Assembly: GCA_963812795.1 (NCBI GenBank) | Contig: CAWEWG010000007.1 | Span: 975,298 to 1,039,297 of the forward strand | Source of the DNA: Hyphomicrobium_A sp963812795 | GTDB lineage: Bacteria; Pseudomonadota; Alphaproteobacteria; Rhizobiales; Hyphomicrobiaceae | Reading direction: 5' to 3' | DNA: 64,000 nucleotides | Shown: piece after piece, positions 49,465-58,991 of the stretch | Numbering within the stretch: the stretch's first letter is position 1 | Layout of the letters: each line of letters starts with the position of its first letter | Notes under the pieces: generated by a model | What the model was told of the DNA's origin: nothing | Databases searched by the model: none | Seen by the model: the letters and a program-made list of their open reading frames with translations, nothing else | Translations under genes and position numbers: made by a program

Positions 49465-49793
49465 TGGCGAGCCCGACGTACGGGACTATTCGTCAAGCCA
49501 TCCTCGCCGAGCGGCAGATCACCTGCCATTACAACGGCCACCACCGCGAGCTGTGCCCGCATATCCTCGGCCACACCAACGGCGAGGAAAAGCTGCTCGC
49601 GTTCCAGTTCGGCGGCGAGAGCAGCAAGCCACTGCCGCGGCGCGGGGAGTGGCGCTGCCTCTACGTTGATCGGATGCGCGACGTCGAAGTGCGCGACGGC
49701 TCGTGGCATGCCGGCAGTTCGCACCGCAGGGAGCAAAGCTGCGTGTCGGAGGTGGATCTCGACATCAACATCCACGTCCGCGGCCTGCGGTGA
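49464..49793 (+). CDS. Protein of unknown function (109 aa), WYL-like composition
   Basis: The product begins MASPTYGTIRQAILAERQIT and contains CHYNGHHRELCPHILGHTNG and PRRGEWRCLYVDRMRDVEV. The pattern of an N-terminal helix followed by beta-strands with a conserved CHY-like segment recalls WYL-type sensory domains, but without a DNA-binding region. Alternatively it is an unrelated alphaproteobacterial family. It is coupled with the 73-residue gene (one-base overlap). A partial copy of the uvrA 3' end follows its stop. Confidence 0.5.
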   Translation: MASPTYGTIRQAILAERQITCHYNGHHRELCPHILGHTNGEEKLLAFQFGGESSKPLPRRGEWRCLYVDRMRDVEVRDGSWHAGSSHRREQSCVSEVDLDINIHVRGLR

Positions 49794-49818
49794 CGCAAGC
49801 ACGAGGCGGCGGAGTAGG
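49794..49818 (+). repeat. Second copy of the uvrA 3'-terminal sequence
   Basis: CGCAAGCACGAGGCGGCGGA and the following GTAGG match the last bases of uvrA (49037-49060) with a 3-base insertion, encoding RKHEAAE and stop against RKQAAE and stop in UvrA. It directly follows the stop of the 109-residue gene. Confidence 0.6.
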
Positions 49819-49944
49819 TCCGCCGTCTGGCCTGAAGTTGTAAGAGCTGATCCCGACGTTCGGCTAAGAGAAGTAAATGCGATAGCGTAAAATTCTGCGA
49901 TTGTCTTACGTCCGGAATTAAGCTCAGCCAGCTAGCCTGCGGGC

Positions 49945-50349
49945 ATGGACCACCTGGCAAGCATCGACCCTTGGATCGCCCTCGGCGTCGTCGCCGCGAC
50001 GGCGCTCACCGACGCCGTCTGCGTCCTGTACACGTCCTCGGTCGTCCACCGCCGCGATCTCTCCGCCGCCAACTGGGCCTCGCTGACGTACATGCTCTCG
50101 GCCTTCGCCGTCATCAGCTTCACCAACAATTGGACCTACGTCGTGTTCGCCGCGCTCGGGGCGTGGATCGGCACCTACGCCACGATGAAATACCTGCGCT
50201 GGAGATCGGCACACGCTGTCCAGACGGATAGTGCGGCGGCAGTCCATACGCACGCCGCCGTCGAACCGACGAACGATCTCGTCGTGGCTTGCACGCGCCA
50301 GCCATTGACGCCTGCGGCTTTCCCAGCCGAACCGCGCATCGCCGCTTGA
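49945..50349 (+). CDS. Membrane protein of unknown function (134 aa)
   Basis: Three membrane segments are visible (IDPWIALGVVAATALTDAV, ANWASLTYMLSAFAVISF, VVFAALGAWIGTYATMKYL). The C-terminal 45 residues are polar. I cannot name a family. It is convergent with the L,D-transpeptidase gene and its stop is 17 bp away. Confidence 0.6.
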   Translation: MDHLASIDPWIALGVVAATALTDAVCVLYTSSVVHRRDLSAANWASLTYMLSAFAVISFTNNWTYVVFAALGAWIGTYATMKYLRWRSAHAVQTDSAAAVHTHAAVEPTNDLVVACTRQPLTPAAFPAEPRIAA

Positions 50350-50365
50350 GCTTCAAATCTGCGTG

Positions 50366-51731
50366 TCAGGGAAAGAAGCTACCCAGCGGGTGGCGGAAAT
50401 GTCGGTCGTCCTGCGCCGCACGGTACGCGCGAACCGGTTGGTCCAACCGAGGAAGTTGAACGGTGGGCCGTGACTCGTCCGGGCTGCGTATTTTCAAAGC
50501 GCCCTGCGGCTCATTACTTAGAACCACGAGGAAGTCGGTGCCTGCGGCAGTTTCCTTGTAAGGCGCCTCGTCGGAAACGATGAGCGCCGATCCCAACCAA
50601 GTGCTGCTGGCCAGCTTTTCGGTCACCTCCCGCGGGATCTCGATGCGATCCAAAACGGCGGCGCCGTCAGACTTGCTATCTTTCGTCAGGGCGACGCTGA
50701 GCCATCCGCGGTCACCACGGGCGGTTTCGGTCGCGTAAAAGGCGTGGGTGCCGATTGGTTTTTCCGGGTTCTTGATAACAGCGGGCATTTCGAGCACGGG
50801 TTCAAATCCCTGCCGTACATAGATGCGCTGCGTCTTCAAGCTGACCAATATCGATACCGGCCATGCTCGTAAGCGTGCCTCGCGCGCCTTGCTCTCTGCC
50901 GCAGCCAGGTCGGCTAGTTGGGGCTGAGCTTGTTTGGTCGCCGCTTCAGCAGCGGCCGCCGCAACTGAAGCATCCGCCCGAAGCTTTTGCACCTGCGCCT
51001 CGGCGCGAACCTTTGCCCGGCCTGACTTTTGGGCAGCTACCCGCGCTTCGGCCGCACTGAGCTGCTTCAAGGCCCGAGCCTTTGCCGCTTCGGCCCGCCG
51101 AGCCGCGGCTGCCACCTTTTCCGCGCGCGCCGCAACCGCATCGGCCTCTTCACGAGCCCTCGTTGCCGCTTCCCGCGCTTGCTCAACGCCTGATGCCGAG
51201 GTCGCCATTGTACCGTCTCGCTGCAGGCGGTCTAAGAGCGGGTGAGAGACACGCATTGCATCCACCTTGTTTGGAGCAATGACAACCCGGGTTCCGACAC
51301 TCGTCAGATCAAACAAGCGTTCGGCGAACCGGTATGGCAGGCGGATGCAGCCGTGCGAGGCACGATAGCCGGGAAGCGCACCGGCATGCAGGGCGATGCC
51401 CGACCATGTGACGCGCTGCATAAACGGCATCTCCGCGTCCTCATAGAGGTTGGAGACGTGGTCTCTGATTCTTCTGGAGGATGGTGAAGATGCCAGCGGG
51501 CGTCTCGTACGTCCGGCTGCCGGTCGAGACAGGAGCCTCCAGGATCGGCCCCGCGGAGTCGAAAACGGTGATCTTCTGCTGGCGAAGGGAGACGACCGCG
51601 AGAACTGGCTTTTCGGCTTGCCGGCCTCCGGCAATCTTATCCCACGCAGACACGCGCGCCTCCCGTGCGCCTGCTGCGACCGCGAATACTAAAATCCAGG
51701 CGGCGGCAGCCGCCAGTTTTGATGCGAACAC
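50366..51731 (-). CDS. L,D-transpeptidase with Ala-rich coiled coil (one frameshift)
   Basis: A YkuD-type enzyme that cross-links peptidoglycan or attaches proteins to it. The N-terminal part has a signal peptide and PVLAVVSLRQQKITVFDSAG, with SRTYETPAGIFTIL. After a frameshift near 51470 comes the active site ALHAGALPGYRASHGCIRLP, with the catalytic Cys. A coiled coil of Ala/Glu/Arg residues follows (about 120 residues), and then a second YkuD-like segment (VSILVSLKTQRIYVRQGFEP) without an active-site Cys. The combined length is about 455 residues. The coiled coil could anchor or space the enzyme in the periplasm. Confidence 0.78.
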
Positions 51732-51892
51732 GAACGACCGTTTCTGTTGGCGTGGTCCACGTGGCTAACGCAGTTATGCCCGGCTTTGTTGCAGGCAGCG
51801 CGGCTCCGGCACTCATGTACGCCAAGAACAAAACGCCCGGCAGTGAGTTTCACTCCTTAGCGCCGATCTCACGGCGAGAAAAGGAGACCTCG

Positions 51893-52150
51893 ATGAGCAT
51901 TTTCATCAAAACCGTCCTGGCGTCTCTGGTCGGCATCATTGTCAGCTCGGGGGCCGCGTCGGCTGCAGTAGTATGCAATGACGAAGGCGACTGCTGGCGG
52001 GTGAAAGGCCGGGCAGAGTACAAGCCTGAATTGCGGCTGCGCGTGTATGACGACGATTGGAAGTGGAAGGACGGCGAGAAGTATCGCTGGCGTGAAGCTG
52101 GCCGCGACCACGGGTACTGGCGCGGCGGCGTGTGGATCGGAATACCCTAA
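51893..52150 (+). CDS. Small secreted protein (85 aa)
   Basis: The signal peptide MSIFIKTVLASLVGIIVSSG ends near ASAA. The mature part has CNDEGDCWRVKGR and many Trp and Arg residues (DDDWKWKDGEKYRWREAGRD), a composition seen in small secreted rhizobial proteins of unknown function. AAGGAGA precedes the ATG. It is divergent from the L,D-transpeptidase gene. Confidence 0.65.
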   Translation: MSIFIKTVLASLVGIIVSSGAASAAVVCNDEGDCWRVKGRAEYKPELRLRVYDDDWKWKDGEKYRWREAGRDHGYWRGGVWIGIP

Positions 52151-52230
52151 GCGGGTGACGCCGCCGGTCGTGCAGGCAGGCGGCGTCAACTTTGATCAGG
52201 CTTCGCAATCCGTCCCCGACCGACCGGGTT

Positions 52231-53202
52231 TTAGGGAGCCGGCGGGGGCGGGGAAGGCGGGGTCTGCTCTGCGGCTTCGCGGGCCTTTTTCTCTCGCTCG
52301 AGGTCCGCGACTGCCTTCGCGGCAGCGGCATCGGCTTCCTCTTTGGCGGACTTGAGCCGCGCCAGCTCGTCGTTCGCCGCCTTGAGGCTCCGTTCGGCGT
52401 CATCCTTCGCAGTCGTGAGAGCGGCCAACTCGTCGCCGAGCGCCTTCAACCGATCCTCCGCGGTCTTTCGGGCACTCTCCGAGGCGACAAGCTGCTGCTT
52501 CGTCTTCTCCACGGCCAGGTCCGCCGCGACCTTCGCCTTCTGGGTCAGGGCCAATTGCGCGTTGATGTCGGCCAGCGCGCGCGCGCTCGCCGATTGGCCA
52601 TTGCGGGCCTCCACCAATTGCGCGCGCACTTCGGCCATCGACTGCTCGACGGCGAGTTTCGCTTGCTCGGCTTGCGTCGCGACGACGTGCGTCGACTGCA
52701 AAGCGTGATGCAGGCTGCGGTTCGCCGTGTACATCCAGATTGCGAAGGCGAGCACGGCCAGCGCCAGGACGACAAGCAAGGGGTCGAGACGCGAGCGTTT
52801 CGCTCGCGCATCCGCCTGGGCATTGTGAATTTTCAGGGCGCGCTCGACTTGCGCGCGCCAGCGCAGACGCTCGATGCCGTAGACCGGAAGGGCGTTCGAA
52901 AAACCGATCAACCCGCTGGATGCCGAGGACGGATCGAACCCCATGCCGCGAATGGAGAGCTTGGCGATTCCGCGGCGGGCGAAGCCCGACATGCGCGTCC
53001 CGAGCTCGTGGAAGACGTGCTGCGCCTCATCCAGCATGGCCTTGGTCTCGGCCTGCGCGGGGGCGACCACGGTCGCCAGATCCTGCAGCCGCGTCCGCAC
53101 CTCCTCGCGCAGTGCGAGAAACCGGCGCAACCGGCCGGCGCTTGCCAAAACCGCGATCAACGCCAACGCGGCGATCGCAAGTCCGGTCCAAACCAGGATC
53201 AT
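52231..53202 (-). CDS. Membrane protein with long C-terminal coiled coil
   Basis: This 323-residue protein has an N-terminal membrane segment (MILVWTGLAIAALALIAVLA) and a second one near residue 142 (LLVVLALAVLAFAIWMYTA). From residue 165 to 305 it is continuous Ala/Lys/Glu coiled coil. A Pro-rich tip (PPSPPPPAP) ends the chain. It could be a structural or scaffold protein of the envelope. No family is recognised. It is on the opposite strand to the small secreted gene. Confidence 0.6.
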   Translation of the reverse strand: MILVWTGLAIAALALIAVLASAGRLRRFLALREEVRTRLQDLATVVAPAQAETKAMLDEAQHVFHELGTRMSGFARRGIAKLSIRGMGFDPSSASSGLIGFSNALPVYGIERLRWRAQVERALKIHNAQADARAKRSRLDPLLVVLALAVLAFAIWMYTANRSLHHALQSTHVVATQAEQAKLAVEQSMAEVRAQLVEARNGQSASARALADINAQLALTQKAKVAADLAVEKTKQQLVASESARKTAEDRLKALGDELAALTTAKDDAERSLKAANDELARLKSAKEEADAAAAKAVADLEREKKAREAAEQTPPSPPPPAP

Positions 53203-53351
53203 GACCCCTCCCCCTGTCCCTCACATTCTTGTTGCTCAGCGCGAACCGGACCCCGTTCCGGGAGCCACTGACCAATGCCTCACGTTTGCGCCAATCACGT
53301 GGCTGGCCCGTTGCATGCCGCCGACCAGCGCCTGATCGATCCCTCCGATAG

Positions 53352-53404
53352 GTGGTCGACATGGGCCCGCAGGGCGGCGACAGAGAAACAGGCGGCGGAG
53401 TAGG
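53352..53404 (+). repeat. Third, internally deleted copy of the uvrA 3' end
   Basis: Positions 53354-53381 match uvrA 48902-48929 (core TCGACATGGGCCCGCAGGGC). Positions 53390-53404 match the uvrA terminal AGGCGGCGGAGTAGG. The 100 or so bases between them in uvrA are missing. It ends in the same last codons and stop (QAAE and stop). Confidence 0.65.
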
Positions 53405-53434
53405 CGGCAGCGCCATCAACCGCGCGCGCGAACG

Positions 53435-53731
53435 CTAGGCGCGCGGCTTCTTCGCCTCTGCGAGCTTGGGTAAACTGTCAGATCGCTGCTGCGGCGGCTC
53501 CTCGGGAAGGTTGGCCTCGAAGACGTCCAGCCAATCATACCGCATGCGGTCGAGCGCCTGCAGCATCTGCAGCTTGCCCAGGCCCTCGACGATGTCGCCT
53601 TCCCCCATCCCGCGCACCAACGAGACGACCGCCGCCTCCGCCTCTCTCTCCGACATGCGGCGCGCGCGCGGTGCGCTGGCGGTGGGCACCGCCCTCAAGT
53701 GCGGATGTGATGGTCGTTGGCGCAGACTCAT
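53435..53731 (-). CDS. Small protein of unknown function (98 aa)
   Basis: Starts MSLRQRPSHPHLRAVPTASA with a basic disordered N-terminus, then a helical part (EREAEAAVVSLVRGMGEGDI and LQMLQALDRMRYDWLDVFEA). The ATG at 53731 is preferred over the longer frame to 53917. No ribosome-binding site is striking. No family. Confidence 0.45.
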   Translation of the reverse strand: MSLRQRPSHPHLRAVPTASAPRARRMSEREAEAAVVSLVRGMGEGDIVEGLGKLQMLQALDRMRYDWLDVFEANLPEEPPQQRSDSLPKLAEAKKPRA

Positions 53732-53917
53732 GACCCTCGTCAACGTGACAATCTCGAAACGGTTGCGGCGATGCCATCCACTCGGCGATGGGCGAGAGAG
53801 TTTCCGCTCGCCGGCATGAACAAACGATTCTGTAAGTCTCCGGTTCTTGTCGATAAATTGCTGAGGTGTTTTGCGATAAAGCTGAATTTCGTCCTGCCGA
53901 ATTAGGCCGCAGCGCAA

Positions 53918-54274
53918 TCAACCGCGCTTGGACACGGGTTCCAGTCCCACCGTCAGGCGCGACAGCGCACGCATGATGGCGACAAAGGCGACGGCAAGCG
54001 CGACGAGGGCGTAGGCGATGAACCAGCCGAGCGGCATCGTCATACCCATCCACGACTCGATGGTTCGGGGCAGAACCACCGCAAGCACGATCGCACCAAC
54101 CAGCGTGATGAGGGCGAGGCGCCGCACGCCGGACTTGACGCTCGCCTCGCGCTCGGCCGGCACGAGATAGCCGCGGGCCGCCGGGCCGTTGGGATAGAAG
54201 ACCGTCTCGCCGCGCTCGCTCGTGCGGAACAGTTGGTTCACGAACACCGCGTCGAACATGCTGGTCACGGCCAT
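53918..54274 (-). CDS. Membrane protein of unknown function (118 aa)
   Basis: Two membrane segments (LALITLVGAIVLAVVLP and WFIAYALVALAVAFVAIM) follow a soluble N-terminus with FRTSERGETVFYPNGPAARG. The segment FYPNG...GYLVP recurs in small membrane proteins of rhizobia, from memory. AGGAGAAGC lies upstream of the ATG. It is next to the polypurine tract. Confidence 0.6.
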   Translation of the reverse strand: MAVTSMFDAVFVNQLFRTSERGETVFYPNGPAARGYLVPAEREASVKSGVRRLALITLVGAIVLAVVLPRTIESWMGMTMPLGWFIAYALVALAVAFVAIMRALSRLTVGLEPVSKRG

Positions 54275-54361
54275 GGCTGCTTCTCCTGCGTCTCGCCGGA
54301 GGCGGCAGGATATCGCACCTTGCCGGAGGCGTCCCGCCGAAGGCGGGCAGCTTAGGCGAGC

Positions 54362-54668
54362 AGAGGAAGTAGATAAGAAAAAAAAAAGAAGAGAAGAAAA
54401 AAGGAAAGAAAGAGAAGAAGAGGAAAAAAAGAAAAAAGGGAAGGAAAAGAGAGAGATAAAAGGAAGAGGAAGAGGAAAAGGAAAGGGAGAAATGGAAAAA
54501 GATAGAAGAGAAAGAAAGGAGGAAGGAGAAGGATAAGGAGATGAAGAGTAAAAAAGATGGATATAAAAGAATAGGAGGTAGATGATGAAAGAGATAGAAG
54601 AGGAGAAGAAGGAGAGAGAGGTAGGGATAATAGGAGGAGAGAAAATAGATGAGATAGTAGATGAAGGT
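54362..54668 (+). repeat. C-free polypurine low-complexity tract (307 bp)
   Basis: From 54362 to 54668 there is not one C, and only about 25 T among A and G. T residues become more frequent towards the 3' end. The rest of the window is GC-rich, so this composition is extreme. Long polypurine runs can form triplex DNA, but a base-calling or assembly artefact is also likely. The minus-strand translation is Leu/Phe/Ser-rich nonsense. Confidence 0.9.
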
Positions 54669-54890
54669 CTACGAGTAGGGAGACGACGGCTAACTCAGCT
54701 AGTTGGTGAACGTGCACGTACCTGTCCGACACACCCTTGCGATCACAGCAGTCGACGGCGAAACTCACGACGGCAAGGCACGCACGGACGAAAAGGGCCA
54801 GCCGCCGGGCGGCACGTCTCGACGAACGTGTAGGTCAGGGTGTAACCTCCGAGACTGACACGCCGCCAATCTCGCCTTGAGAGTTTCGGC

Positions 54891-55355
54891 ATGACCGAGG
54901 ATGTCGAAACCTGGCGCCGCCGCGGGGAAGCGGCACGGCTGGCGCACGAGACCGTCAACGCCGCGTTCCGCGCGCACGTGCGCGAACGCGAGCCCGATCG
55001 CTACGCCGCGCTGCTGAAGGATTTCTGGGAGAAGACCGCCGCCGCGCTGCCGAGCAGCGACCGCGCGTTCATGCCGGGCCTCGCCAACGGCCATGTCCGC
55101 TTCGTCGACACGGCCATCGCGTTTCTCGAAGCCGACCCTTGGTTCTTCCGCTCGGGCTACGAGAAGCAGAACATCATCCGCCACCTCAAGCGGACGCCGC
55201 TCACCGAGCCGCAGCGGATGCGCCTCGCGCGCGTCGTGCTGGCGGCCATCGACGGTCGCGACAGGATCGAGTTCCGCCACTTCGCCCGCCTCGCCTGCGG
55301 GATCTGGTCGGAGTTCCTGGACGAGGAAGTCGCGATGCGCATGCAGAGCCGCTGA
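54891..55355 (+). CDS. Helical protein of unknown function (154 aa)
   Basis: Begins MTEDVETWRRRGEAARLAHE and is largely helical and charged, with AFMPGLANGHVRFVDTAIAF and FFRSGYEKQNIIRHLKRTPL. No signal or membrane segment. No family recognised. Compositionally it looks like a real soluble protein. It is divergent from the polypurine tract and ends before a 49-bp direct repeat. Confidence 0.55.
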   Translation: MTEDVETWRRRGEAARLAHETVNAAFRAHVREREPDRYAALLKDFWEKTAAALPSSDRAFMPGLANGHVRFVDTAIAFLEADPWFFRSGYEKQNIIRHLKRTPLTEPQRMRLARVVLAAIDGRDRIEFRHFARLACGIWSEFLDEEVAMRMQSR

Positions 55356-55360
55356 TCCCG

Positions 55361-55409
55361 GCATCCGCCGCCGCGCCACCTGGGTCGCCGAGGCGGCGAT
55401 CTCGGCCGG
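55361..55409. repeat. 49-bp direct repeat, left of DUF899 gene
   Basis: It matches 56158-56206 at 46 of 49 positions, in the same orientation, 797 bp apart. It includes the hairpin GCCGCCGCG / GCCGAGGCGGCG. Together the pair encloses the second DUF899 gene. Confidence 0.7.
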
Positions 55410-55447
55410 CAAGGCATGAGCACGCCTGCGCGGGAGCCAACCTGCTT

Positions 55448-56131
55448 CTAGTCCGGGTAATGCTTCTCGAGAAATTCCGACCTGAAGGTCTGCGGCGGCG
55501 TCGACCGATCGGGCCGGCCCTCGGGCGTGAAGTCCATCAGGTTCCAGTACGCCCACACGGTATCGACGTGATTTGACATCGTCTCCGTCGCCCAGAAATG
55601 AAAAATCTCGCCGTCGCGCTTGGTGAAGACGTGCATGACGGGCCATTGCATGTCGTCATTGTCGCCTTGGCAACGATAGTCGGCCTGGAACGGCGACTCG
55701 AACCCCGACACCAGATCGATCTGCGACCATCCCCGCTCCTTGGCCCACGCGGCGATCCGTTCGGCCGGCGCCTTGGCGATGGCCACGAACGCGGCATCGC
55801 GCGTGACCGAATACCAGGCCCGATCGAAGCCATCGACCAGCGACGTGCACGAGGGGCACGGCTTGTCCCAGCCGGGTCCGAACATGAACGAGTACAGCAG
55901 CAGCGTGTCGTGGTCGCCAAAGAGCTCGGAGAATTTGACCGGCGCGCCGACCTTGCCCGCGTTGGCCCGCCGGAACACGTAGTCCTCCTTCAGCTTGCCG
56001 CCGAGCGGCAGCTTGCGGCGCTTCTCGGCGACGGCCTTGACCTTGTCGACGAGCTCCTGCTCGTCCTTCAGCAACGCCGCGCGCGCGTCGCGATACGCCT
56101 GACTTTCGTTCGGGAACCGGCGCTCGATCAT
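55448..56131 (-). CDS. DUF899 (thioredoxin-like) protein 2
   Basis: A 227-residue DUF899 protein beginning MIERRFPNESQAYRDARAAL. The Cys pair CPSC lies at residues 92-95 in the context FMFGPGWDKPCPSCTSLVDG. Downstream FVAIAKAPAERIAAWAKERG and DMQWPVMHVFTKRDG fit the family. It is more distant from the 35687 copy than a recent duplicate would be. The ATG at 56131 has CGGAGGTGAAC upstream. It is enclosed by the 49-bp direct repeats. Confidence 0.85.
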   Translation of the reverse strand: MIERRFPNESQAYRDARAALLKDEQELVDKVKAVAEKRRKLPLGGKLKEDYVFRRANAGKVGAPVKFSELFGDHDTLLLYSFMFGPGWDKPCPSCTSLVDGFDRAWYSVTRDAAFVAIAKAPAERIAAWAKERGWSQIDLVSGFESPFQADYRCQGDNDDMQWPVMHVFTKRDGEIFHFWATETMSNHVDTVWAYWNLMDFTPEGRPDRSTPPQTFRSEFLEKHYPD

Positions 56132-56157
56132 GTTCACCTCCGTGCAGTTCCCAGTTG

Positions 56158-56206
56158 GCATCCGCCGCCGCGCCACCTTGGTCGCCGAGGCGGCGATATC
56201 GGCGGG
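56158..56206. repeat. 49-bp direct repeat, right of DUF899 gene
   Basis: It matches 55361-55409 with three substitutions. It lies 26 bp upstream of the DUF899 start, so it may also carry promoter elements of that gene. Confidence 0.7.
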
Positions 56207-56444
56207 GAGGCTTGACTATCCGGCCATGAGGCCACGAGGCAGACTAGTCGCACATATCGAACGTGGAATGTTTCGGGAAGTTTTCCCTATTTGATGAGGG
56301 ACTATTTCCCGCGCTTTTGGGGTAACACGTCTAGGGCGAATCGGGAATTTTGCTACCGCTTCGTTGACGAGTTTTCCCGCCACTCCATAGTCGACCTCAC
56401 GGTTAAGCCGCGCAGCAGACGCGGTCGCGTGGGGGAGTTGAGTA
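56207..56444. other. Upstream region of the TonB receptor gene
   Basis: Locally AT-richer than its surroundings, with GGGAAGTTTTCCC-like inverted bases near 56273-56285. It should contain the promoter of the receptor gene. No convincing Fur or Irr box was identified by eye. Confidence 0.3.
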
Positions 56445-58991
56445 ATGCGTACGAGTACCGCGTGTGCGGCGATGTTGATTTCCATCGCCATGGCTTCATC
56501 GGCTGCGAAGTCAATCCGCCACCGAGGCGGCGCCTCCCGCCGCCACTGCCTCGCCGCCCGCTCAGTCGCCACCGCCGGCACCCAAGCCCGCACCGCCTTC
56601 GGCCAGCGTCACAGAACTACCTGCCATCGATATTGTGCAGGACACGCCGGCCCAGAAGGCCGCCAAGGCCAAGAAGAAGGCGCCCGCAGTTTCGCCTCTC
56701 AGCGGCATCAGCAGCGCTGCAGCGGGCGTCGGCACGCCGGGCACGGGCGGAGCGTCGGCGGGTGTGCCGGCAGCGGCGTCGATCGCGGCGCCCATCACGG
56801 TGCCGAGCGCGGTGACCAACGTCACCGACACCGACATCGAGCGCGGAAGGTACGGGCTCGATCCAGCAGACGCTGCAGCAGAAGGTGCCGGGCATCATCA
56901 TCTCCGACGCCGCCGGCAACCCGCTGCGCGCGGAGCTGTCCTATCGCGGCTTCGATGCCTCGCCGGTCAGCGGCCGCTCGCAGGGCGTCGCCGTCTACCA
57001 GAACGGCGTGCGCATCAACGAGGCCTTCGGCGACGTGGTGAACTGGGACGTCATCCCGAGCAACGCCATCTCGTCGATGTCGGTCGTCAGCAACAACCCG
57101 TCGTTCGGCTTGAACGCACTCGGCGGCGCCGTCAGCATCCTGATGAAGGACGGCTTCAGCTACCAGGGCGGCGAGGTCGACGTCATGGCCGGCTCGTTCG
57201 GCCGCAAGCAGGTCGGCATCCAGGCCGGCGGAGCGAGCGGCAACGCCGGCATCTATGTCGCCGGCGAATGGTTCGAGGACGACGGCTTCCGCCACTTCTC
57301 CGACAGCGAGGTTCGGCGCTTCTACGGCGACCTCGGCCTCAAGGGCACCTTCGCCGAAGTGCATTTCAGCCTGACCGCCGCCGACAACCACTTCGGCGCC
57401 ACGGCGGCCGCGCCGATCGAGCTGCTCGACCGCAGCTGGAGCAACACCTTCACTTCGCCGCAGACCACCGACCTTGAAGTCTACATGCCGACGATCTCGG
57501 CCTCGGTGAAGGCAACCGACACGCTGACGTTCTCCGGCGTCGGCTACTATCGGCGCTACAAGAACCGCGTGGTGGACGGCAACCTCACGGAGATCGACGA
57601 GTGCTGACCCCGGCCAGCCGATTCCGGCCTCGACGATGAACTGTGCCTCGACGATGAGAATGTCTTCGACCTCAACGGCGACCGACATCGATCGACGATA
57701 TCGCTCCCGAGGATCAGGCTCGGCTCCATCGAGCGGCTGGCGACCAACAGCGAGAGCTGGGGCGGCGCCGTCGGAGGCGCAGGAGAAGGCCAAGCTGTTC
57801 GGTCTCAACAATCTATTCCTCGCCGGCGTCTCCTACGACCACGGCAGCTCGAACTACAAGACAGTGAGCGAGCTCGGCGTGATACAGCCGGAGTACGTCG
57901 TCGCCGGCACGGGCGTCTTCGTCGGCGGCGTCGACCACGATCCGGACGAAGGCGATGAGCTCGCGCCGCGCAACCTGCTCTCGAAGAACACCTACGTCGG
58001 GCCTTTACTTCTCCAACGCGCTCGACCTGACGGATCAGCTCACCGTGACGGTGGGCGGCCGCTACAATCACGCGACCATCCAGCTGGAGGACAAGACCGG
58101 GCTGTTCCCCAATCTCAATGCCACAAACAAATATGAGCGCTTCAATCCGATGGCGGGCGCCAACTACAAGCTGCTGCCCGGCCTCTCGGTCTATGGCGGC
58201 TACTCGGAATCGAACCGTGCGCCGACCCCGGCCGAACTCGGCTGCGCCGAGCCCGAAAATCCTTGTCTCATCGAGAGCTTCCTCACCGACGATCCGCCGC
58301 TCGAGCAAGTGGTCGGGCGCACGGTGGAGGTCGGGGCTGCGCGGACAGGGCAGCAACGGCCCGGACCGCTTCACCTGGTCGGCGGGCCTGTTCCGCACGC
58401 TCGCGTCCGACGACATCCTGCCCATCACGGAAGACAATCGCATCTTCTTCGTGAATGCCGGCAACACGCTGCGCCAGGGCGTCGAACTGGAAGCGACATA
58501 CGAGACGCGCAAGTGGAGTGTGTATGGCAACTATGCCTTCGTCGATGCCACGCTCGACAAGTGCACCAATCCCGACGACACGGGCCAATGCGCGTTCCTC
58601 AACGCGGGCGATCGCCTGCCCGGCATTCCGCAGCATCGCTTCAAGGCGGGCGTCGAGTATTGGGTGACGTCCGAGTGGAAGGTCGGCACCGACCTCGTCG
58701 CCGCTACCAACTCGCCGTTCTTCCCCAACGACGGAAGGCAGCGGAGACGACCTTGCCAGCTACGCGCGCGTCGATTTGAACACGTCCTACGACGTGAGCA
58801 AGAACGTCCAGCTCTACGGTCTCGTGAAGAACCTCTTCAACTCGAAGTACGGCCTCTACGGCACGTACTTCGAGGTGGACGACGTGAATGACACCGACAT
58901 CGCTATAGGTGGGCCGGGCCTCACCGATCCGCGCACCATCTCGCCGTCGATGCCCTTCGCGGCCTACGGCGGCGTGAGATTCAAATACTAG
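56445..58991 (+). CDS. TonB-dependent outer-membrane receptor (multiple frameshifts)
   Basis: The reconstructed product has about 845 residues. A signal peptide (MRTSTACAAMLISIAMASSA) is followed by a Pro/Ala-rich part. The plug domain has KVPGIIISDAAGNPLRAELS and NPSFGLNALGGAVSILMKDG. Barrel segments follow (VGGRYNHATIQLEDKTGLFP, YGGYSESNRAPTPAELGCAE), ending in PFAAYGGVRFKY with the C-terminal aromatic. The receptor imports a siderophore, vitamin or other ligand with TonB energy; the ligand is unknown. At least five frameshifts (near 56510, 56850, 57605, 58000, 58330 and 58735) break the frame. All segments align to a single protein, so errors in the assembly or recent decay are equally possible. 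GGGGGAG precedes the ATG. Confidence 0.8.
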
